Of a DNA stretch of 5,299 bases, positions 1-5,299 are shown in pieces. The stretch covers positions 1-5,299 of the forward strand of contig CANGRU010000146.1 of the NCBI GenBank assembly GCA_947456315.1, written 5' to 3'. Both the position numbers and the translations under genes were made by a program. The notes under the pieces were generated by a model. It was not told the origin of the DNA and did not search any database. It worked only from the letters and a program-made list of their open reading frames with translations. The stretch comes from Beijerinckiaceae bacterium. GTDB lineage: Bacteria; Pseudomonadota; Alphaproteobacteria; Rhizobiales; Beijerinckiaceae. Within the stretch, counting starts at the first letter, position 1, and each line of letters starts with the position of its first letter.

Positions 1-1767
1 AAAGTGCATTTTGTTGAGGCGCAAGCCCAGCAAGAGCCGCCCAAAGCCGGCGGTTTTATGCGTTTGCTGTCCAATCTCATGCGCACGCGCATCGACAAGA
101 GCACGCATCGCATCCGCTTGGTCGCTGTTGGATTTGTCGCGCTCTATTGCCTGATCGGCGGCAAACTCGTTTATCTCGGCATGAAGCCGGAGGCGCAGAC
201 GCTGCGTCGTGCGGCCTCCGAAGCAGCCTCCGCGGCACGCCCCGATATTCTGGATCGCAATGGCGAAGTGCTGGCAGCTGATCTGAAAACCATGTCGATC
301 TTTGCCGAGCCGCGCCGTATCATCGACAAGGATGAGGCGGTCGAATTGCTGACTGCTGTTCTGCCCGGTCTCAATGCCAATGATTTGCGCGAGCGTCTGG
401 GGTCACGCAAAGGCTTTGTCTGGATCAAGCGCGGCGTCAGCCCGGCCGAACAGCAGGAAGTGTTTCGGCTTGGTCTGCCGGGCATCAAATCCGTGCCCGA
501 AAACAAGCGCATTTATCCCAATGGTCCGATTGCAGCCCATGTGTTGGGCGCGACCAATGTCGACAATCAGGGCATCGCGGGCATTGAAAAATACATCGAC
601 AATCAGGGCTTGGGTGATCTGAAAGGTGCGGGCTTTGCGCTCACGGCCGCAGATCTCAAACCCGTACAGCTGTCGCTTGATCTCAAAGTTACCCATGCTT
701 TGCGTGATGAACTTGTGAAGGGCATTGACAAGTTCAAAGCCAAAGCGGGCGCAGCAGCCATTATGGATGTGAACACGGGCGAGATTGTTGCACTCGCCTC
801 CTATCCGGACTTCGACCCGAATGTGCCGACCGATGCGCTTGATCCCAACCGCATCAACCGCATGTCTGTGGGCGTATTTGAAATGGGCTCCACCTTCAAA
901 GCACTGACGCTGGCCATGGCGCTGGACAATGGCAAGGTCAATTTGCGCTCCTCTATCGATGCGCGCTCGGCCTTGCGCTATGGCCGCTTCAAGATCGGCG
1001 ATTATCATGCGCAAAACCGCATGTTGAGCGTGCCGGAAGTCTTCACCTATTCTTCGAATATCGGCACAGCACGCATCGCGCTGATGGTGGGTGTCGAGGG
1101 GCACAAAGCCTTCTTGCGCAAAATGGGCCAGCTCGAGCGCATGCGCACAGAATTGCCCGAGGGGGCGGAGCCTATGGTGCCTCGCCATTGGAGCGAATTG
1201 AGCACCATGACCATTGCTTATGGTCACGGCCTCGCTGTTGCCCCGTTGCAGGCCATGATGGCCGTTGCAGCGCTCACCAATGGTGGCTATCTCGTGACAC
1301 CGACCTTCCTGAAGCGCAGCGAAGATGACGCAAAAAAGGATGCACCGCGCGTGATCAAGCCCGAGACCAGCGATGCGATGCGCTATCTCATGCGCCTCAA
1401 CGCGGAAGTCGGCTCGGCCAAGACCATCGACGTGAAAGGCTATTTCGCAGGTGGCAAAACGGGCACGGCGGAAAAAGTCATCAACGGCAAATATTCCAAA
1501 GACAAAGTCTTCGCGACATTCACGGCCATTTATCCGTCCGACAAGCCCAAATATCTTTATCTGACGGTGATGGATGAGCCCCAGCCTTTGCCAGAAACAC
1601 ATGGCTATCGCACAGCTGCATGGAATGCGGGCGCTGTGACAGGCAAGCTGATTGAACGCACAGGTCCATTGCTGGGTGCGCCGCCGCGTTTAGAGCTGCC
1701 ACAGCAGCCGTTTCCGCTGATTGCGCGTCTGGGCTTTGGTCAAAACAGCGGGAGCCAGCTGCGTTGA
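1..1767 (+). CDS. ftsI: Septal peptidoglycan D,D-transpeptidase FtsI (class B PBP, PBP3); 5' end not fixed
   Basis: FtsI crosslinks peptidoglycan stem peptides at the division septum as an inner-membrane member of the divisome (family knowledge). Residues are numbered from the GTG at base 4. A basic cytoplasmic stretch is followed by one membrane anchor at about 37-58. The PBP-dimerisation domain then begins with ARPDILDRNGEVLA (78-91). The transpeptidase domain shows all three penicillin-binding motifs: STFK with nucleophile Ser296 (FEMGSTFK), SSN at 350-352, and KTGT at 485-488. The stop is TGA at 1765-1767. The 587 residues match the usual FtsI length. There is no PASTA domain, so it is not a Spo-type or Gram-positive PBP2x form. 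The start is uncertain. The frame is open through base 1, GTG 4 has no visible ribosome site, and ATG 58 lacks a clear one, so the gene may begin upstream. It is the first of four coupled genes and overlaps murE by 4 bases. Identity is very secure. Confidence 0.97.
   Translation, partial: KVHFVEAQAQQEPPKAGGFMRLLSNLMRTRIDKSTHRIRLVAVGFVALYCLIGGKLVYLGMKPEAQTLRRAASEAASAARPDILDRNGEVLAADLKTMSIFAEPRRIIDKDEAVELLTAVLPGLNANDLRERLGSRKGFVWIKRGVSPAEQQEVFRLGLPGIKSVPENKRIYPNGPIAAHVLGATNVDNQGIAGIEKYIDNQGLGDLKGAGFALTAADLKPVQLSLDLKVTHALRDELVKGIDKFKAKAGAAAIMDVNTGEIVALASYPDFDPNVPTDALDPNRINRMSVGVFEMGSTFKALTLAMALDNGKVNLRSSIDARSALRYGRFKIGDYHAQNRMLSVPEVFTYSSNIGTARIALMVGVEGHKAFLRKMGQLERMRTELPEGAEPMVPRHWSELSTMTIAYGHGLAVAPLQAMMAVAALTNGGYLVTPTFLKRSEDDAKKDAPRVIKPETSDAMRYLMRLNAEVGSAKTIDVKGYFAGGKTGTAEKVINGKYSKDKVFATFTAIYPSDKPKYLYLTVMDEPQPLPETHGYRTAAWNAGAVTGKLIERTGPLLGAPPRLELPQQPFPLIARLGFGQNSGSQLR
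1750..1754 (+). promoter_or_regulatory. Ribosome binding site of murE
   Basis: GGGAG, including the GGAG core at 1751-1754, lies inside the last codons of ftsI. It is 9 bases upstream of the TTG at 1764. It decides the murE start, because the next in-frame ATG (1839-1841, residue 26) would remove the conserved N-terminal strand and helix that precede the VSADSR motif. Confidence 0.65.
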
Positions 1768-3227
1768 TCTCACTCGCCCAGATCCTTCATGCTTTGAATC
1801 TTCCAGCCAGCCAGTGGCCGGAAGAGGCTGCTGCATGCATGATCACGGGTGTGAGCGCGGATTCACGCTCTATTGCAAAGGGCTTTCTCTTCATCGCCGT
1901 GCCGGGTGTGAAAGCAGACGGCATGCTGTTTGCCGAGATGGCGGTGGAGAAGGGTGCGATTGCTGTCTTGGGTGAACATGCACCTGATGGCCCACTTGAT
2001 GCGGCTTTTGTGAAAATTGGCGATGCGCGCGCAGCCTTGTCTGTTGTTTCCGCGCTGATCTATCCGCGCCAACCGGCCATCATTGCAGCCGTCACGGGCA
2101 CCAGCGGCAAAACATCGGTTGCCTCCTTCACGCGCCAGATCTGGGCGCTATTGGGATTGCAAGCTGCAGCACTCGGCACAACGGGCGTGATCAAACCATC
2201 GGGTGCGACCTATGGGTCGCTGACCACGCCTGATCCGGTGACTTTGCATCGCACGTTGGATGAGCTGGCAGGCGAAGGTGTGACCCATCTGGCGATGGAA
2301 GCCTCCTCTCACGGCCTTGATCAGCGCCGCCTTGATGGTGTGCGCTTGAGCGTGGCAGGCTTTACCAATCTGTCGCGCGATCATCTGGATTATCATCCCA
2401 CAATCGAAGCCTATCTGGCAGCCAAAATGCGTCTTTTTGAGACCTTGCTGCAGCCGGGTCAGACAGCCGTCCTCAACGCCGATTGCGATGTGGCCGAGCA
2501 GGTGGCGCGCGTGATTGCAAAGCGTGGCCTGACGCTTTTTTCCGTGGGCGAGAAGGGGCGCGACATCAGGCTCACATCCGTCATCGCACAAGGTGAAGCG
2601 CAACGCATCACGCTGCAGTATGCGGGACAGGAGTTTTCAGTGAACCTGCCTCTGGCTGGCGACTTTATGGTCTCCAATGCTCTGGTTGCGGCAGGGCTTT
2701 GTATTGCCAGCGGCGCGGATGCAAAAAAAGTCTTTGCAGCACTGGAACATCTGGAAGGTGCGCCGGGGCGTCTGGAGCGCATCGGCGACAAGAAGGGCGC
2801 GCCGATTTTTGTCGATTATGCGCATAAGCCCGATGCACTCGATAAAGTGCTCGCCACCCTGCGCCCGCTGGCCTCAGGCAAGTTGATGGTTGTCTTTGGC
2901 TGTGGTGGCGATCGTGATCAGGGCAAGCGTCCGATCATGGGCGCGATTGCCGCAGCCCATGCGGATCTGGTGATTGTCACCGATGACAATCCGCGCATGG
3001 AAAATCCCGCAACCATTCGTGCGGCTATTCTGGCGCAAGCACCCGGCGCTTTGGAAATACCAGACCGCGCGCAGGCCATTCGTCACGCTGTTTCACTGCT
3101 GCAATCAGGCGATGTGCTTGTGGTGGCTGGCAAGGGTCATGAAACAGGCCAGATTGTTGGCACCAAGACATTGCCGTTTTCAGATCATGAAGCTGTGCGC
3201 GCCGCACTGTCGGAGTGTGCCGCATGA
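1764..3227 (+). CDS. murE: UDP-MurNAc-L-Ala-D-Glu:meso-DAP ligase MurE
   Basis: MurE is a cytoplasmic ATP-dependent ligase that adds the third stem-peptide residue to UDP-MurNAc-L-Ala-D-Glu. The 487 residues are typical of the family. The N-terminal UDP-binding domain carries VSADSR (30-35). The central Mur ligase domain has the P-loop GTSGKTS (112-118), TTP (154-156), SSHGLDQ (181-187), NLSRDHLDYH (202-211) and Lys221, aligned with the carbamylated lysine of E. coli MurE. The C-terminal domain has GR (335-336), DYAHKPDAL (351-359), GCGGDRDQGKRP (379-390), DNPR (408-411) and GKGHE (456-460). DNPR with Arg389, Gly456 and Glu460 matches the meso-DAP pocket, so I infer DAP rather than lysine as substrate. 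The start is TTG 1764, supported by GGGAG nine bases upstream. It overlaps the ftsI stop as TTGA and the murF start as ATGA, which implies coupled translation. The serines in the P-loop, where E. coli has GTNGKTT, look lineage-typical. Confidence 0.97.
   Translation: MISLAQILHALNLPASQWPEEAAACMITGVSADSRSIAKGFLFIAVPGVKADGMLFAEMAVEKGAIAVLGEHAPDGPLDAAFVKIGDARAALSVVSALIYPRQPAIIAAVTGTSGKTSVASFTRQIWALLGLQAAALGTTGVIKPSGATYGSLTTPDPVTLHRTLDELAGEGVTHLAMEASSHGLDQRRLDGVRLSVAGFTNLSRDHLDYHPTIEAYLAAKMRLFETLLQPGQTAVLNADCDVAEQVARVIAKRGLTLFSVGEKGRDIRLTSVIAQGEAQRITLQYAGQEFSVNLPLAGDFMVSNALVAAGLCIASGADAKKVFAALEHLEGAPGRLERIGDKKGAPIFVDYAHKPDALDKVLATLRPLASGKLMVVFGCGGDRDQGKRPIMGAIAAAHADLVIVTDDNPRMENPATIRAAILAQAPGALEIPDRAQAIRHAVSLLQSGDVLVVAGKGHETGQIVGTKTLPFSDHEAVRAALSECAA
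3212..3215 (+). promoter_or_regulatory. Ribosome binding site of murF
   Basis: GGAG lies in the final codons of murE, 8 bases before the ATG at 3224. It favours that ATG over the in-frame GTG at 3215, which overlaps the site itself, and over the later ATG at 3242. Confidence 0.65.
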
Positions 3228-4675
3228 CAGATGAAGTGAAAATGGGCGCACCCTTGTGGTCGGGTCTTGAATTGGTGGTGCCTTTGAATGCGCGCATCAT
3301 CGGCCCCACGGCGCTTGTGGTGCGGGGTGTTTCGATTGACACGCGGACCTTGCAGCCCGGTGACCTCTTCTTCGCCATCCGCGGCGAAGCCAATGATGGC
3401 CATGCCTTTGTCGAGCAGGCTTTTGCAAAAGGTGCCGCCGCCGCAGTTGTTGATGAAGCCCACGCCGACGCCTTGAAAAAATTCGGCACGCTCTTTGTTG
3501 TGCATGATGTCCTGCACGCGATGGAAGATCTCGGCCGCGCGGCGCGGCGTCGCATGACCGGCGTGGTGTGTGCGATTACCGGCTCTGTGGGCAAAACCAG
3601 CACCAAGGAAATGCTCAAGGGCGTTTTGTCTGCAGCAGGTAAAACGCATGCCTCTGTGGCGTCTTACAACAATCATTGGGGAGTGCCGCTGACTTTGTCG
3701 CGCATGCCCGCTGATGCCAATTTCGGGATTTTCGAAATTGGTATGAATCATTCCAATGAAATTCGCCCGCTGACGCAAATGGTGTGTCCGCATGTGGCGG
3801 TGATCACTGCTATCGCGCCGGTGCATCTGGAAAATCTTGGCACAATCGAAGCCATTGCAGATGCCAAGGCAGAAATTTTTGAGGGTCTCGAGGCGGATGG
3901 CGTTGCGATCATTCCGCGCGACACGCCCCATTATGTCCGGCTCGACAGCAGCGCGCGCGCAGCCGGCGCTGACATAATTTTGTCCTTTGGTGAAACAGCA
4001 GGAGCCGATGCGCGTCTCATTTCGTTTGAGCCGCAAACGGACGGTTCACTGGTGACCGCTGAGGTGATGGGAGAGCAGCTGACCTATCGCTTGGGAGCAC
4101 CCGGTCGCCATCTCGCGCAAAACTCGCTCGCCATTCTTTTGTGCGCGCGGGCAGTGGGTGTCGACATGGCAGACGCCGCCCATCAATTGCAATTTGCGAC
4201 CGCTCCGCAAGGGCGTGGGCAGCAGATCACACTTGAAATTGATGGTGCCTTGGCCACGCTGATTGATGAAAGCTACAATGCCAATCCGGTGTCGATGCGC
4301 GCGGCGCTGACATTGCTTTCGCAAACGCCGATGCCCGCCATTTTCGGTCGCCGCATTGCCATGCTGGGCGACATGCTGGAACTCGGTCCTGACGAAATCA
4401 AACTGCATGCGGATCTGGCAGAGGTCATTGCCGGTCTGCCTGTTGATCTGGTGCATACGGTCGGCCCGCGCATGAAAGCGCTGCATGAGGCCCTGCCGGC
4501 CGGCAAAGCTGGCCTTCATGCTGACAAAGTCACAGATATTCTCGACACGCTCGTTGATCAGGTGGTTGCGGGCGATGTCGTCATGATCAAGGGATCGAAC
4601 GGAATCCGCATGGGTTCCGTGGTGCAGGCGCTGAAAGATCGTCATGCACCAGCACAAAACAAGGGTGAAGGATAA
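3224..4675 (+). CDS. murF: UDP-MurNAc-tripeptide:D-Ala-D-Ala ligase MurF
   Basis: MurF is a cytoplasmic ATP-dependent ligase that joins D-Ala-D-Ala to UDP-MurNAc-tripeptide, the last soluble step before lipid I. The product is 483 residues, slightly longer than E. coli MurF. The N-terminal domain carries SIDTRTLQPGDLFFAI (37-52). The central domain has the P-loop GSVGKTST (120-127), YNNHWGVPLTL (148-158), EIGMNHSNEI (171-180) and HLENLGT (201-207). Lys215 in DAKAEIF is probably the carbamylated lysine, by alignment from memory. The C-terminal domain has DESYNANPVSMRAAL (348-362), MLGDMLELG (380-388) and KGSNGIRM (456-463). DESYNANP and the D-rich MLGDM box separate MurF from MurC, MurD and MurE. 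ATG 3224 is chosen for its GGAG at good spacing and its 4-base overlap (ATGA) with the murE stop. A GTG at 3215 would add three residues but sits on the ribosome site. No odd composition or missing motif was seen. Confidence 0.96.
   Translation: MTDEVKMGAPLWSGLELVVPLNARIIGPTALVVRGVSIDTRTLQPGDLFFAIRGEANDGHAFVEQAFAKGAAAAVVDEAHADALKKFGTLFVVHDVLHAMEDLGRAARRRMTGVVCAITGSVGKTSTKEMLKGVLSAAGKTHASVASYNNHWGVPLTLSRMPADANFGIFEIGMNHSNEIRPLTQMVCPHVAVITAIAPVHLENLGTIEAIADAKAEIFEGLEADGVAIIPRDTPHYVRLDSSARAAGADIILSFGETAGADARLISFEPQTDGSLVTAEVMGEQLTYRLGAPGRHLAQNSLAILLCARAVGVDMADAAHQLQFATAPQGRGQQITLEIDGALATLIDESYNANPVSMRAALTLLSQTPMPAIFGRRIAMLGDMLELGPDEIKLHADLAEVIAGLPVDLVHTVGPRMKALHEALPAGKAGLHADKVTDILDTLVDQVVAGDVVMIKGSNGIRMGSVVQALKDRHAPAQNKGEG
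4667..4672 (+). promoter_or_regulatory. Ribosome binding site of mraY
   Basis: GAAGGA, the strongest Shine-Dalgarno match in the window, lies in the last codons of murF, immediately before its TAA stop. It is 6 bases upstream of the mraY ATG at 4679. Termination of murF would therefore deliver ribosomes straight to this start. Confidence 0.75.
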
Positions 4676-4678
4676 TCC

Positions 4679-5299
4679 ATGCTGTTCTGGCTGTCGGATT
4701 TTTCAAACTGGTTCACACCGCTCAATGTGTTCCGTTACATTACGGTGCGCACGGGCGGGGCTGCAGCCACGGCTTTGTTCTTTGTCTTTTTCTTTGGTCC
4801 GCGCATCATTGCCGCGCTGCGTCTGAAGCAGGGCAAGGGCCAGCCGATCCGCACCGATGGTCCGCAATCACATTTGCTGACCAAAAAAGGCACGCCGACG
4901 ATGGGCGGCTTGATGATCCTCTCGGGCCTCATCGTGTCAGCCTTGCTGTGGGCCAATCTGAAAAACCATTACGTCTGGGTTGTGCTGCTGGTCACAACGG
5001 GTTTCGGTTTGATCGGCTTTTATGATGATTATCTGAAAGTCACCAAACAATCGCACAACGGCTTTTCGGGGCGTATGCGTCTGGCCTGTGAAGGCGCGAT
5101 CGCTTTTGTTGCCTGTTTCATCATGATGAATTTCGGCACACCCGCCACCACGGGCCTCGCCATCCCGCTCGTCAATGGCTATGTGATCGATCTCGGCTGG
5201 TTCTTTCTGATTTTTGCACCTTTCGTGATTGTCTCGTCAGGCAATGCGGTCAATCTGACCGATGGTCTTGATGGTCTGGCAATTGTGCCCTCCATGATT
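4679..5299 (+). CDS. mraY: Phospho-MurNAc-pentapeptide transferase MraY (3' partial)
   Basis: MraY is a polytopic inner-membrane enzyme that transfers phospho-MurNAc-pentapeptide from UDP to undecaprenyl phosphate, giving lipid I and UMP. Only the first 207 codons are present. The family is about 360 residues, so some 150 residues lie beyond the window. Visible landmarks are the opening FRYITVRTG (18-26), [23 protein letters not shown] in the first cytoplasmic loop (40-62), KKGTPTMGG (69-77), [11 protein letters not shown] (114-124) with catalytic-region Asp116 and Asp117, and [14 protein letters not shown] (188-201). Hydrophobic segments lie near 27-47, 75-92, 98-115, 134-151 and 171-187. 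The third catalytic aspartate and the HHH motif are outside the window. ATG 4679 follows GAAGGA at 6-base spacing and a 3-base gap from murF. The sequence resembles rhizobial MraY. It is open to the last base with no frameshift. Confidence 0.96.
   Translation, partial: MLFWLSDFSNWFTPLNVFRYITVRTGGAAATALFFVFFFGPRIIAALRLKQGKGQPIRTDGPQSHLLTKKGTPTMGGLMILSGLIVSALLWANLKNHYVWVVLLVTTGFGLIGFYDDYLKVTKQSHNGFSGRMRLACEGAIAFVACFIMMNFGTPATTGLAIPLVNGYVIDLGWFFLIFAPFVIVSSGNAVNLTDGLDGLAIVPSMI

Noticed and set aside
403..1602. A 399-residue open frame on the minus strand within ftsI.
   Set aside because: It is fully antisense to ftsI, and its translation is low-complexity in character, rich in His, Arg, Cys and Ala. 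That is what results from the reverse complement of a codon-biased gene. It has no recognisable domain and no start context.
3185..4036. A 283-residue open frame on the minus strand within murF.
   Set aside because: It is antisense to the conserved murF motifs, has a His/Arg-rich composition like the other shadows, and shows no ribosome site or family resemblance.
4494..4505. A perfect 12-base palindrome, TGCCGGCCGGCA, considered as a protein-binding site or terminator stem.
   Set aside because: It lies inside murF, encodes ordinary residues (LPAGK), has no loop or T-run, and GC-rich palindromes of this size are expected in such a genome.
4644..4956. Short open frames on both strands over the start of mraY.
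   Set aside because: The frame beginning at ATG 4679 encodes unmistakable MraY motifs through to the window edge. The short frames are out of phase with it and Cys/Arg-rich.
5263..5280. A near-repeat of GATGGTCT at the end of the window.
   Set aside because: It encodes the conserved MraY DGLDGL motif, so protein constraint explains it.
1..5299. A search for a mobile element, CRISPR, tRNA, riboswitch or foreign insertion in the cluster.
   Set aside because: All but 3 bases are covered by conserved coding sequence in standard dcw order with uniform composition. No such structure was seen.

Overview
This window is a slice of a division and cell wall (dcw) cluster. It holds four genes packed head to tail on the + strand: ftsI (septal peptidoglycan transpeptidase), murE, murF and mraY. 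No space is left for another gene. ftsI has no fixed 5' end because its frame is open to base 1. mraY runs off the 3' edge after 207 codons.

The likely source is an alphaproteobacterium, most plausibly of the Hyphomicrobiales (Rhizobiales). This rests on recalled family sequences: the FEMGSTFK active-site box of FtsI, the GTSGKTS and GSVGKTS P-loops of MurE and MurF, the GSNGIRM box of MurF, and the MraY core, which closely resembles rhizobial MraY. The gene order ftsI-murE-murF-mraY is the ordinary dcw order. Base composition looks uniform, at about 56-58% G+C by eye. MurE carries the DNPR box of meso-diaminopimelate-adding enzymes, which fits a Gram-negative wall.

Layout: ftsI covers 1-1767. 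murE (1764-3227) starts on a TTG that overlaps the ftsI stop by 4 bases. murF (3224-4675) starts on an ATG that overlaps the murE stop by 4 bases. mraY starts at 4679, 3 bases after the murF stop. A Shine-Dalgarno-like sequence lies inside the end of each upstream gene, so the whole block looks like one translationally coupled operon. I see no internal promoter, terminator, RNA gene, repeat array, mobile element or CRISPR.

The products act in sequence. MurE adds meso-DAP to UDP-MurNAc-dipeptide. MurF adds D-Ala-D-Ala to complete UDP-MurNAc-pentapeptide. MraY moves phospho-MurNAc-pentapeptide onto undecaprenyl phosphate to give lipid I. FtsI crosslinks the finished peptidoglycan at the division septum.

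This is a conserved housekeeping region and I found no undescribed system in it. The observations most worth a second look are a marked scarcity of GANTC sites, with two of the four close together at the start of murE, and the TTG/TGA junction between ftsI and murE.
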